DNA of 64,000 nucleotides from Dactylis glomerata (Eukaryota; Streptophyta; Magnoliopsida; Poales; Poaceae): assembly GCA_007115705.1 (NCBI GenBank), contig QXEO01000382.1, positions 2,497,083 to 2,561,082 of the forward strand. Direction: 5' to 3'. Positions 23,309 to 34,623 of this stretch are shown here, piece after piece; the first letter of the stretch is position 1; each line of letters starts with the position of its first letter. The translations under genes were made by a program, and so were the position numbers. The notes under the pieces are model-generated. The model searched no databases, was not told the DNA's origin, and was given only the letters and a program-made list of their open reading frames with translations.

Positions 23309-24475
23309 ATGGAAAACAAAGAGTTCTTTAGTCTTTTTCCTGAGTTTAGATTTGATGAGAAAATTGAAAATCCTTTGGAGCTTATTTCGCATAGCAATGT
23401 TATGAGTACGAATGCTTTGAATACTGTTAATGCTAATGCTATAGAAAAGTCTAAGCTTGAGGAAGCTAGTTTTGTTAAGTATGATATTTTTAGTCCCCCA
23501 ACTTTAGTGGAGAAAGTTCGCTCTGATGATATTTTATCTCCCATATGTGATGTTTCTAATGATGCTTGTGCTCCTCATCCTTTTAAAATACCTATGAAAA
23601 TTGTTGAATGTGTGAATAATAACTGCTATTTAGGAGATGGAACTATCCACCCTGGTGATCATTTGCTCTTTATACATGAATTATGAGAGTTGATCCAGTG
23701 TGCAGGTATTTCAATAAACCAAGTTAAGAAGAAGCTATTCTCTTTGTCACTGAAAGGCAGAGCTGAGGAATGGTATCGGTTGCTTGAAGATGGTCCATCT
23801 ATTGCATGGGAGGAAATTGTGTCTCTCTTTTATTCCAAGTTTTATCCTCCAAGTGAAATTCATAAAGATCGTAATCAGATATATAAATTTTGGCCTCATG
23901 AGGGAGAAAGCATTGCCCAAGCGTGGGGAAGACTGAAGTTACTAATGCACAAATGTCCTATTCATGATCTTCCCAGAAATATTGTTATTAATAATTTTTA
24001 TGCAAGGCTTTCAGGATATTACAAGGACTATCTAGATGCATGCTTTGATGAGTCTTTCACAAGCAAGGATGTTGACACCAAGTGGGGTCTGCTTGAAACA
24101 ATTCAAAACAATATTGAAGGTTGGGATAGCGACAAAGGAAAAGGATCAGGTATGAATTACGAGTTTGATTGCATTAAGTCTTTCGTTGAAAGTGCTAATT
24201 TTCAAGAGCTTAGTGCTAAATATGGTCTTGATCCTCAAATTATGGTTGATTGCTTTGAAGCCTTTGCTTCCCATATGAATGTTCCTAAAGGAAATGGGGG
24301 CGTATATCATGAACCTTTTAAGGACACTTGCATAGAAAGCGATATTGTTGTTGATGATTGCAATAAACATGCTCAAACTTCTAAAAGTCCTATTTCTTAT
24401 AAGCAAGTTAATTTTTGTGGAGTACATAGACCTTGTTAACAGAGTTACAACAAGGAAGATTATTGCATCACCCAC
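23309..24475 (+). pseudogene. gag: Athila gag, first part (before insertion B)
   Basis: The frame starts at ATG 23309 and has TGA at 23684 and TAA at 24437. The gag core is seen at about 23720-24080: LKGRAEEWYRLL, then a W-E-E block and FYPPSE, ending in the helical region near 24200. It would form the virus-like particle. At 24475 the frame is cut by element B inside a coding stretch. The same frame goes on at 33265 once B and one CCCAC copy are taken out. Confidence 0.8.
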
Positions 24476-24810
24476 TGACAAGGGTATAGTTAATAGAGCC
24501 CGTTAGTTGAGTACCCCTGAGGCCCGTTAAGCTAGGCCCAATTGTAATGATAGTCGAGATACGAGTTCTTACCGTATGTCGATATTGTAATCTGTATCAG
24601 ACCCTACCCACTCCTCAAGACCTGGCCACCTATATATAGGGGCCAGGAGGGGACGGCGGAGGGCAGATTGAAAGCAAGCCAGGTTGAACACCCAAGTTCA
24701 CTTTCGATATACACTTATTTCAACTAACCTTACCTTCGAGTTCATCTGATGCCCTGTCTCCCCGATCCTAAGTCCTTCATCTAGGACATGTGTCGAGTTA
24801 ACCCTCGTCA
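24476..24810 (+). repeat. 5' LTR of element B
   Basis: TGACAAGGG...CCTCGTCA, 335 bp. TATATATA lies at 24631. It matches 32924-33259 along its whole length. Confidence 0.96.
24631..24638 (+). promoter_or_regulatory. TATA box of element B LTR
   Basis: TATATATA in the context GGCCACC-TATATATAGGGG, about 180 bp before the LTR end. The same box is in the 3' LTR at 33079. Confidence 0.6.
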
Positions 24811-24812
24811 AT

Positions 24813-24830
24813 TGGCGCCGACCGTGGGGA
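24813..24830 (+). other. Primer binding site of element B
   Basis: TGGCGCCGACCGTGGGGA, two bases after the LTR end. It is close to the PBS of element A (two mismatches near the middle and one at the last base). Confidence 0.85.
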
Positions 24831-24847
24831 CTCTGGGCGTTGGAATC

Positions 24848-27738
24848 ATGAATTCGACAGCTTTTTCGCTTTTAGCCAACAACAGTGCAGAGTTCGATGA
24901 AAATCAAGAGATGGAGTTAACAATCGGAAGTTTGAACATCCTCATCGGGCCATCGGGTTCATCCTGCCTCTCGGATCCGATGAAACCAGATCCGTCGGCA
25001 AGTAAACCTAAAGTAGAAGTAATGTTGGAATCATCAGAAGGCTCTTCCTGCGAGGTAAACTCGTCGGTCAGGTTAGGAAAAGCACCAATCGCAGAAGGTG
25101 ACAAAATTCAGGAAAAATTCGACTTAGAAGAAAGAGCGTGTAAAATGCACAACAGCGCAAGGGACTTTGCTGTTGGAAGCAGTGGCATCTCCAAAGTACA
25201 CCAGCTATGCATTATTATCACCGAGGCAGAAGAAGAAAATAACAATGAAGGAAGTAAAAGGGTCGACAGGCAAGTCGACAGAGTAAAAGAACACAACAAG
25301 AGAGAGAAGGAGAAAGTCCATGTTTTAGCCGGAGAGTGGAAGATGATCACATCAGCAATCAATCATGGTACAGAAGTACCCAAAGGATCGAGAAGAGAAG
25401 TTCTAATGGGATATCAGTATGAATTATACCAATACAGGAAGAAACTAAGGGAGTAAAAAGACATGGTTTTTCAAGACAACAACAGTATATCAAGGGAAGA
25501 ATACTGGGATGACTATAGTGATGACTCCGAGTACAGTAGAGAAAGGCACGGAGACCCAAAGCACAACAGAGGGGAAGCAGCACACAGAAGAGAGGAAAGG
25601 TACTCTAGGAGCCTTACTGCATAGCTAGAAGAGGAGGAAGAAGACTTCATCCAAGGAACACCAGAAGCAGCATTGATAGCAGCACATACATATTTACTAA
25701 CCACAAGGCTAGAACCCGGAGATCCGTGAGAAGATATGCACCAGGCCGCAATATGAAGCCTCGGGATAGTGGAGAACAAGATCAGGGGTAGAGGACCAGA
25801 GAAAAAGTCGACAAGCTACAAGGAAAAGCAAAAAGAGAGGTTAAAATACAATTTCACACAAAACGAGTATAGCGAGTCATCAGAAGAAGAAAGGCAACAA
25901 AAGAGGAAGGAGGATGCAAGAAATATAATAGCGCAGGCTCGAGTAAATAAATCGCGCCATGACTGGAAGGAAGAAAATTATGAAGACAACAAAAAAGAGA
26001 TGGGTGCGTTATGCTTTACCCGTAGGGTTCGCAAAACACGGGTACCCAAAGGATTCAAGTTATCGCACGACCAGCAAAATACGACGGGTCGCAAGAACCT
26101 ACCCTATGGTTATCAGGTTATTTGCAGGTAGTACAGATATTAGGGGGAACAAAAGCAACTGCAATGCAAAGTTTACAACTACACCTCACCGGCGCAGCAC
26201 GGTCCTGGTTAAATACCCTACCCAATGAATCCATTGGAAGCTGGGGAGAACTCGAGTACCAATTTGCAAGAAATTTCCGTTCAACATACAAGCGTCCAAC
26301 GTCGCTGGAGGAGGTCAAGGCATGTATGCAAAGGAAAGGCAAAACTCTACGTTCTTATATACAACGATGGAGTGTAATCAAAAATTCAGCAGAAGACGTC
26401 TCTGACGAATGAGCAATAGACGCTTTTTCGGCCGGCCTTTGTCGCTCAGATCTCGTGGAAGAGATAGGAAGAACAAGGCCAACGACAGTAGCTGAACTAA
26501 TGGAAGAAGCCAACAAATTCATTGATGGAGAGGATGCATATAATAACAAAAGAGGACGGTCACTAGAAGTCGACAGAACGAGCAGACAGAGGAGACGGCA
26601 CCGTAGTAGGGATAATCAAGGAAGGCAAAACCAGGTAGCTGCGGGTTACGGAGCAAGGGAAGAGGAAGAAGATGAAGGCAGGAGGTTTCAAACAAGGGGA
26701 GCAGAAAAATCAAGATACTCCAGCCCTTCGGCCGAAGACATGCTGTACGGGCCTTGTCGAATCCACTATGCATATCTCGATGGAAAAAGAGTGTGAAATC
26801 ATCAGATGAAGGATTGTAGAACTTTCTTGAGATTACAAGGTGCCATGGGTTCAAGCCAAGGAAGGTGGCAAGGAGAGAAGCACATAAGTCAAGGATACCA
26901 AGTGCAATGGCTAGCAAGGCACCTAGAATCAAAAGTTTACATATCAGCAATGATTCAACCGGTACCTAAGTCAAAAAAGGAGCGAAAAAGCATATCCAGG
27001 CAAGTAAACCTAGCAATATCATCACCACTAGCCACCACAGAATATTTGCGGTGGTCAGATCAACTAGTTAAGTTCAGCAGAGTAGATCACCCAAGAAAAG
27101 TTCCTAGGCTGGGCCACTCGCCAATGATCTTAAAGGCGCAAATAGGAGGGTACGACATCGGGAGAGTATTCATGGATGCATGGAGTGGCATAAACCTAAT
27201 ATATCCTAGAACCCTGAAGGCAATGTGTATCTCACTGTCGAGTCTGAAACCAACAAATTGCTCCTTCCATGGAATAGTACCAGGAGCCGCAAATTACCCT
27301 TTGGGAAGAATAGAACTCGACGTCTGCTTTGGCAGTAGCAACAACTATCGCAGAGAGAAGTTGTAGTTTGAAGTTATGGACTGGCCATCATAGTACCACG
27401 CAATTCTAGGGCACCAATCATTTGTAAAGTTTATGGCAGTACCTCACTACGCGTATCTTACGCTAAAAATCCTAGGACCCAAAGGAACGATCACAGTACA
27501 AGGGAGCTTCAAAGTAGCCAACACTTGCGATAGAGAATTCAATAGAATGGCACAAACCTTCGGCATGACTGCAAAATATGAGAGGCTAAAAGGATAAACA
27601 GATCATAATGTACTACCCGACGTTGGATGATCCCTGCCAGATCAGGCTTTTGACACAACTCAGGTCTCAAAGAAAATTCAGGTCCACCCCACGGACCCAA
27701 ACAAGACGAAATCAATCACAGTAAATTTGTATCCCACA
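24848..27738 (+). pseudogene. gag-pro: Gag-protease of element B (broken)
   Basis: The first ATG after the PBS is at 24848; this frame is open to 25454 (TAA), and later gag pieces lie in other frames. The Gag core at 26122-26412 has W-L-N-T-L-P and the F-R-S-T-Y-K-R-P motif also seen in element A. A Lys/Arg-rich stretch follows. The protease region is at about 27030-27500; its active-site block reads M-D-A-W-S-G-I-N, so the Asp is kept but the usual Gly/Ser neighbours are changed. Several TAG/TGA codons and at least two shifts occur before 27739. Confidence 0.75.
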
Positions 27739-30700
27739 TAGGAAAGCGCGCTCATCGAGTTACTCTGTGAGCGCTGGGAAATCTTTGCCTGGTATCCTTC
27801 GGACATGCCAGGGGTTCCCAGGGAACTCGTTGAGCACGCACTAAATGTGGATCCTAAAGCAAAGCCAGTCAAGCAACCATTATGAAGATTCGATGAACCC
27901 AAAAGGAAGGCGATAGCATCAGAATTGCACAGGCTAGAAAGCGCCAGGTTTATCAGAGAAATAAAACCTTCGAGTTGGGTATCCAATCCAGTTATCGTAC
28001 CCAAGAAAAACATAGGCGTGTAAAGAGTATGTGTCAACTACACATCTCTCAATAAGCATTGTCCAAAGGATCCCTTCTCTCTACCCCACATCGATCAGAT
28101 AATTGATTCAACAGTGGGATGCACAATGCTTTCCTTTTTGGATGCATATTCTGGTTACAATCAGATCAAGTTGAAAAAAGAAGACGAAGAAAAGACAGCC
28201 TTTATCACACCATACGGGGTGTTTTGCTATCAAGTAATACCATTCGGCCTAAAAAATGCAGGAGCAACTTATCAACGGATGATGCAAAATTGCCTTGGAA
28301 GCCAAATAGGATGCAACATCCAAGTCTACATTGACGACATAGTCATCACTACAAGAAAGGAGGAATCCCTTATCAGCGACTTGGTAGAAACATTTGACAA
28401 CCTGAGTAGGTACAAACTTAAGCTTAACCCAACAAAGTGTTCCTTTGGCGTATCAGCAGGACAACTACTAGGGTTCTTGGTGTTAGCATGGGGAATAGAG
28501 GCAAAACCAGAGAAGATACAAGCAATTTTAACAATGGGGAAACCCACGAAACTACACGACATACAGAAGCTCGGAGTGCGCATTCCGGCACTAAGTCGTT
28601 TTGTTGCTCGATTGAAAGAAAAGGCGCTCCCGTTCTATGCACGTATAAAAAAATCAGATGATAAGTTCGAATGGACAGCAGAAGCAGACGCAGCTTTTGC
28701 CATTGAAAAAATTGCTTTCCATGCCGCCAGTGCTGGTCGCACCAAAAGAAAAGGAGACGCTACTACTTTACATCACTACAACCCATCAGGTGGTGAGTAT
28801 AGTACTAGTAGTCGAAAGAAGTGAAGAAGGCAAAGCCCATGGCTTCCAGAGGCCGGTATATTTCATCAGTGAAGTACTATCTCTGACAAAACAGAAGTAC
28901 CCGCATTATCAAAAGCTTGCATATAGTGTTTTTACAATAGCACGAAAATTGCGACAATACTTTGTGGTGCACCCAATTATAGTGGTCAATGAAGCACCAC
29001 TATCGAACATATTAAACAATCCTTCAGCAACGGGACGTGTCTCTTTGTGGGGAATCAAGTTATCTCCCATGGACATCACGTACGAGAAAAGGAAGGCGAT
29101 CAAATCGCAAGTCTTGCCAGATTTTAAAGCAAAGTGGCTGGAGCTGCAGAGTACAGGACCGCCAGACTTATCCAGTGTTTGGACAATGTACTTCGACTGT
29201 TCTAAATGAGTACAAGGCGCAGGCACAGGAGTAGTCTTGATATCACCGCATGGCAACAAATTGAAGTATGTTTTAAGGATGAGTTTTCCACAGGTTTCTA
29301 ATAATGAAGCAGAATACGAGGCTCTATTGCATGAATGAAGATGGCTAAGGCTTGTGGAGCAACTTGCCTAAAAATATTTGAAGATTCTAACCTTGTCGTC
29401 TAGCAAGTTATGAACAGGTGTGACACAATCAATGACAACATGATGGCCTACAAGAACTTATATCACTATCTCAGAGGAACATTCGATGGATGTGAAGTTT
29501 CGCACATCAATAGAAATAGCAATGAAGAAGCTGATAACTTGGCAAATATTGAATCACAGTGTTTACCCATACCATCTGGAGTATTCTGGGAGGAAATAGT
29601 GGAAAGGTCAATAAAAAGTGTTAAAAACTCGACTACTGTAGCAGGCTCGGGGGCAACGCCGGAACCCGAAGAAGTCATGATTATAGAAGAAACCTGGATG
29701 CAGCCATATCTTGCATACATGATAAATAAACAGTTACCAGAAGATGCAGTGGAAGCCAAGAGGATAACTCGATGATCAAAAGCATTTATCGTGTTGCAGG
29801 GGAAATTGTACAAGAAGAGTATAACTATCATTTTGCAGCATTGTGTAACACCTCAGGAAGGACAGATAATATTAAAAGATATACACGGCGGAGTGTGTGG
29901 CCATCATGCTAGCAGCAGGGCGATAGCAGCAAAAGCATTTTGAGCAGGATTTTATTGGCTAACAGCCATTAAAGATGCGAAAGATATAGTCCAGAAGTGT
30001 GAAGCATGTCAAAGATTCGCATCTCGACCGCACGCGCCAATAGCAGAGTTGCAGCCAATACCATTGTCCTGGCCCTTTGCACAATGGGGCCTCGATATGG
30101 TGGGAAAGTTGCACAAATCTTGGCAAGGAGGACATGTTTACATGCTAGTGGTAGTCGATAAATTTACTAAGTGGGTGGAAGTGGCTCCGGTAACAACCCA
30201 AGATTCGACAGTAGCAATCAACTTCATCAAGTCAATAGTATTCTGTTTCGGTGTACCATATAGCATAATCATGGACAATGGGACAAACTTCAGCTCGAAG
30301 GAATCCAAGAGTTACTGCGAAGGACTAGGAATCAAGCTAAAATTTGCATCTGTAGCACACCCGAAGACAAATGGGCAAGTCAAAAAAGCAAATGGGCTAA
30401 TATGCAGTGGGATAAAGAAGAGGCTCTTAGCACCTCTCGAGAAAGCCAAGAGCGCTTGGGTAGAGGAATTTCCCTCCGTTCTTTGGAGTGTAAGAACCAC
30501 GCCTAACGCAGCAACTCAAGAAACTCCCTTTTTTCTGGTCCATGGCGCAGAAGCCGTGCTTCCAGTTGAAGTTACGCACGAAGCTCCAAGAGTAACGACA
30601 TATGACAAAGTAACATCAACGGAAGCGTTGCAGGATGACATCGATGCACTAGATGAAGCAAGAGATAAAGCATTAGAAAGAGCCACGTAGTATCAACAGA

Positions 30701-30930
30701 GCTTGCGGAACTACCACAGTAGTCGAGTTTGTCCACGATCTTTTGTGGTGGGAGATCTAGTCTTACGACTCAGACAAGACAGCCACGACAAATTGGAGTC
30801 CCCTTGGGTGGGACCTTACATCGTCATAGAAGTGATACCAGGAGGAGCTTATCGATTACAATATAAGAAGATAGGAAAAGATGAGAGCAACCCATGGAAA
30901 GCGGAGCAGTTACGACATTTTTATGCGTAG
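27739..30930 (+). pseudogene. pol: Pol of element B: RT, two RNase H domains, integrase (broken)
   Basis: It begins at the amber codon 27739-27741 and continues mostly in one frame. RT: F-L-D-A-Y-S-G-Y near 28140 and Y-I-D-D near 28330. The first RNase H is at about 28660-29150, shifted into another frame. The second RNase H is at about 29170-29560 (YFDCSK where DGS is usual; NNEAEYEALL near 29300; NEEADNLANIES near 29520-29550). Integrase: H/C zinc residues near 29890-30010, then GLDMVG, MDNGTNF and the region NGQVKKAN, where the catalytic E position of N-G-Q-x-E-R is Lys. Many stops (for example 27883, 28021, 29207, 29335, 29401, 29773) make it inactive. It ends TAG at 30928. Confidence 0.82.
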
Positions 30931-31312
30931 AAGAAACTTAGTGATATCAGTAAACTCGAGTTAGCCCTCTGAACCTAGAACACGAGGCCACATGCCGGGT
31001 TCCTTGGGTTGAACTCGACAAATTGTACAAATATTTCTACTTTTTCGCTCGGGGGCTTCAGCCCTCGGGTCATACGAAAGAAAATTTTGTCACGATATGG
31101 AGATCCTTTACACTACTAGTTTGAACAGACAACCCAATATTCTTCAAAGTAATATAATTGGTTCGCAAAGAACCCGATATATATAAAGCATACCTCAGAA
31201 CAATGATTTGTTCTCATGGTACTATTAAAAACATAAAAGCAACATACGAATATTCATTACAGATAGTACGGTAGCAAGTAAACTATAAAAAGAAGATTAC
31301 ATATAGCAGATT
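30931..31312 (+). other. Spacer between pol and the antisense gene of element B
   Basis: No coding frame. It holds CTCGGGGGCTTCAGCCC near 31050, a word type repeated in the 3' part of B. It would be the 3' flank of the antisense gene. Confidence 0.5.
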
Positions 31313-31885
31313 CTAATGAAAGTGAACTTCTTCTTCATACTCCTTCTGGCACTGGGTGCCATCATAGATTTTCACGTCAAACTTTGACGTACCGATGTGG
31401 AAGTCGAAAGTCATGAAGAAGCCTTGGTGGAGGTCATGGTCTTCTGCAAACAGTGAACAGCCACCCTTGAAGTATTGCTTGCCATCACCGTCGTACAAAA
31501 CCTCCACTTCATATGGAGTTCCCCCACCAGATTGTTCATGAAAAACCGCTTCTCGCAGTTCTCGCCCATCCATGAAGTTGGTGAAATTCAGCGGCAAGCG
31601 CTGAATCTCGTGGCGTTGCGCATTGGCGATGCAAAAGAAAGAGAATATCTAGGGAGAAGCAGGTGAAGTAACAGGAGGAGGAGCGCTTGGACCCAGGGCC
31701 GCGCCAGTCACCTTTGGATTATTCTTGCTACCAGGTGGGCGGCCGAGACGACGCTTCACTATAGCGGCCGATGACGATCCTGCAGCGGCCGGAGCTATTT
31801 TGTTTTTGCTTCCACGAGGTTGGCCACGACCCCACGGTGCCACCGGAGAGCCAAGGTTCAAGCGAGAACCATCAGAATCAGCCAT
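31313..31885 (-). pseudogene. Antisense gene of element B: two AT-hooks plus B3-like domain (one internal amber)
   Basis: On the minus strand ATG is at 31885 and the final TAG at 31313, 191 codons, one frame with a single TAG at codon 79 (31651-31649). Residues about 19-28 (GRGQPRGSKN) and 45-56 (RRLGRPPGSKNN) are AT-hook motifs, which bind the minor groove of AT-rich DNA. From about residue 94 comes a B3-like pattern: QRLPLNF, then YEVEVLYDGDGKQYFKGG, a Leu-His-Gln-Gly turn and FDVKIYDGTQC. B3 is a plant-specific DNA-binding fold. A TATA box (31984-31991) lies about 100 bp upstream, and the leader contains AAACCCTAA (telo-box). The gene is opposite to gag-pol, between pol and the 3' LTR. Likely a nuclear DNA-binding protein, perhaps captured from a host; its role in the element is unknown. 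Confidence 0.7.
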
Positions 31886-31983
31886 ATGGAAAAGTGGGGA
31901 GAATAGAAACCCTAGATGAAAAAGGAAGACGATGCAGCAGAGGAGGAATCTGATTAGGGTTTTTACCCTTACCAAAGATGCTT

Positions 31984-31991
31984 TATTTATA
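31984..31991 (-). promoter_or_regulatory. TATA box for the antisense B3/AT-hook gene
   Basis: On the minus strand the box reads TATAAATA, about 100 bp before the ATG, followed by a CT-rich leader with AAACCCTAA near 31955. The spacing fits an ordinary plant Pol II promoter and is independent of the LTR. Confidence 0.5.
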
Positions 31992-32910
31992 AGCACATAT
32001 TATCGGGCCCCCATGATAGCAAGGCCCATAATCATATTTACAAGGGAGTTAAATTCTGCACATAGTAGACGATAATAACAAAGAGAAAAAAGGAAAGTAT
32101 GATCGAAAGTTTTTAAAAAAACCCCGCCTTGGGCTCGGGGGCTTACAAACAAGAAAAAGCAGAAGGAAGAAGAAGAAGTCAATTTGAGCCTATGATTGAC
32201 TACAAGTATCCAACCATAGCCTCGGGGGCTACTCCCATCGGGAACACTGAGCGCGCACCCAATAAAAAATAAGGCAATCAACAATGAAGATGAAGAAAAT
32301 CTACCATGTAAACTTCGACTACGTAGTCGACAAAATATAGAGCGACTACTCCCATCGGGAGGTACTAGAGAGAAGTTGAATATGAATTCAACATTCTTTG
32401 ATTTTATCAGTCAAAAGGAACCGCAATATGAGATTCTCAAGTTGCGTTATCGCAACAAAACTCAAATGCCATGATTAATCATGAAGGTAAGACCCCGATA
32501 TTCGTCCTATGTGGCCTGGTATACGCACATGGATGCGCTCTGCTGGTATGTATCCATGTCTATAACATGAAGAAAATCCTGGTGGATGCACTGGATACCC
32601 TGAGAATCACTGGGATTCATTCTTTTTTAGTCCTAAATGCGGCAAAAGAGTGGGATTGACCGGTATCCCAAATTCAAATCCAAGGGGATTGAATTTGAAG
32701 TAGGTGACGAGTATCTGTTCTGGCAGTTAACTGACCTCTTGATCCATCAGAGTTGTCAGGCTTGTTCATCAAAACCCCTTGCAAAATGTTATCATAAAAA
32801 TAAGTCAAAAGACCAAGTCAAAGATTTGAAGATATGAAGAAGTCAAAGAATTGATCAAGTCGAAGATTTAAAGATTATAGATTCAACCCGAATCTGCAAT
32901 TCTGGTAGAA
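31992..32910 (+). other. Uncoded 3' region of element B
   Basis: No credible frame. Two GGGGGCT words in the 32140-32230 part resemble the polypurine tract. The right part (32640-32900) is A-rich with repeated AGTCAAAGA-like words leading to the polypurine tract. Confidence 0.5.
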
Positions 32911-32923
32911 TCTCAGGGGCTAC
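32911..32923 (+). other. Polypurine tract of element B
   Basis: TCTCAGGGGCTAC ends one base before the 3' LTR. It is the same class as the tracts of element C and of 1-186. Confidence 0.7.
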
Positions 32924-33259
32924 TGACAAGGGTATAGTTAATAGAGCCCGTTAGTTGAGTACCCCTGAGGCCCGTTAAGCTAGGCCCAATTGTAATGATA
33001 GTCGAGATACGAGTTCTTACCGTATGTCGATATTGTAATCTGTATCGGACCCTACCCGCTCCTCGAGACCTGGCCACCTATATATAGGGGGCCAGGAGGG
33101 GACGGTGGAGGGTAGATTGAAAGCAAGCCAGGTTGAACACCCAAGTTCACTTTCGATATACACTTATTTCGACTAACCTTACCTTCGAGTTCATCCGACG
33201 CCCTGTCTTCCCGATCCTAAGTCCTTCATCTAGGAAATTTGTCGAGTTAACCCTCATCA
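32924..33259 (+). repeat. 3' LTR of element B
   Basis: TGACAAGGG...CCTCATCA, 336 bp, followed by the CCCAC target duplication. Confidence 0.96.
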
Positions 33260-33264
33260 CCCAC

Positions 33265-34623
33265 GCAAATGAAGAAACCAGTATGTGGCTCAAGGATCTA
33301 GATGTGCTTGGTGAAAGGGTTTGTAAGCTTTATCCTTTTCTTTGTGAATTTTGCGGTGAAAAGGGGCACTTTAATTTTCAATGCCCAATTAATTGAACGA
33401 GTACCGCAGATTTGTATTGTGATGATAAGATTACTTTCAATTAGTATGATGAGCTTACTTTGTTTTTGAATTGTGAAGAGATATCTAGAAAGATTTCTTT
33501 GGTAAACATGAATGATGTTGATATTAATAGCACCCTTCGTGGTTGTCATCTCTATTGTGCTAAAGATTGCCTCGCAAATACTTAGTTACAAGATCTTATA
33601 AAACATGATGTTTTGCCAAGCTATGACAGGACTAATAGATGTTTCGATATTATTAATAGAGAGGAGGAATCCTCCAAAGTTTCTTCTGTTGTTTCTGTCA
33701 GCAAACCAGATTATGTGGAGAAGATGCCTTTCCCTCCTAAAGAATATGTGGAGAAGATGCCCTTCAAGTCTCTCCCTCCTAAAGGAGAGAGTAAGAAGAG
33801 TATGAAGAAGAAGAAGAATAGGAGGAGTAAAAGGCAAGAGGACACGGTATCTTCCCCTAAGCGTTATGATCCTACTATTGATTATGACAATTCTGATTGG
33901 AATGATGTTCCTATGCCTATTACCTATGTTAGTGATCATGATTGGGAAAAGCACTCTACTTTTGATATTGAAAATCTTTTTGGTACAAACTCTAAGATTA
34001 ATAATTGTTGTACCATTAGTGCTATCCATGCTCCTTCTTATGATGATATGTTTGATGAGTATGCCTTGCGAAATAGTTGCTCTCTAGCTTGTGATGATAC
34101 TAAACCTCTAGTTTATGATGGTTATGATGATGGGTATAATATTTCCAGTTCACCTAATTTTGAGGAGAAAATTAGTTATGATTACAATATGCCTCCTGTT
34201 TTTTATGATTATGGTGATGAGAATAATTATTCTGTTGAATCTGCTCCTACTACGATTGTTCATGTGGGGAGTATTAATTCTTTTATGCATGTAGCTCATG
34301 ATAGGGATGCTTTATATGATAGTTATATTGTTAATTCTATTCATGATGCTACAGAAAGTTATTATGAGAGAGGGAAACATGGTTCGATGGATCTCAACAA
34401 TATTGAGTTTCCCCTCTTTATGTTGCAATTCTTGAAGTTGTACTTGTTTTGCCTTCCTATGCTTTTTGCTTTGCGCTTTCATGACTTGTCTCTTTACAAG
34501 ACAATTTTTCATAGGAAGTGGTTCAGATTTAAATGTGTTCCATACTTGCTTTTTGATGTTCTCTTTTGCTTTAAGTTTTTGTATAGCGCCTTTGCTTCAA
34601 GCTCTTATATGGCACCCACATGA
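33265..34623 (+). pseudogene. gag: Athila gag, second part: zinc knuckle and hydrophobic C-terminus
   Basis: Continues the frame left at 24475. It has a complete zinc knuckle CEFCGEKGHFNFQC (about 33345-33386), then TGA at 33394 and two TAGs before a long open run at 33613-34623. That run has a basic KKKKNRRSKR stretch, is then very rich in Asp, Tyr and Asn, and ends with two hydrophobic blocks (LKLYLFCLPMLFAL near 34432 and a second one near 34545) that could be membrane segments. No protease or RT follows. The tail might be a remnant of an envelope-like region fused by deletion of pol, or a family-specific gag extension; the sequence does not decide. Confidence 0.72.

Larger units (their letters stand above)
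24476..33259 (+). mobile_element. Element B: complete Tat-lineage Ty3/gypsy element, TSD CCCAC
   Basis: Flanked by CCCAC at 24471-24475 and 33260-33264. Short LTRs (335 and 336 bp), PBS, gag-protease, RT, two RNase H domains, integrase, an antisense B3/AT-hook gene, polypurine tract, 3' LTR. By my count the LTRs differ by 12 substitutions (10 transitions) and one indel, about 3.6%. The gag-pol carries many stops and shifts. Inserted in the Athila gag. Confidence 0.96.
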
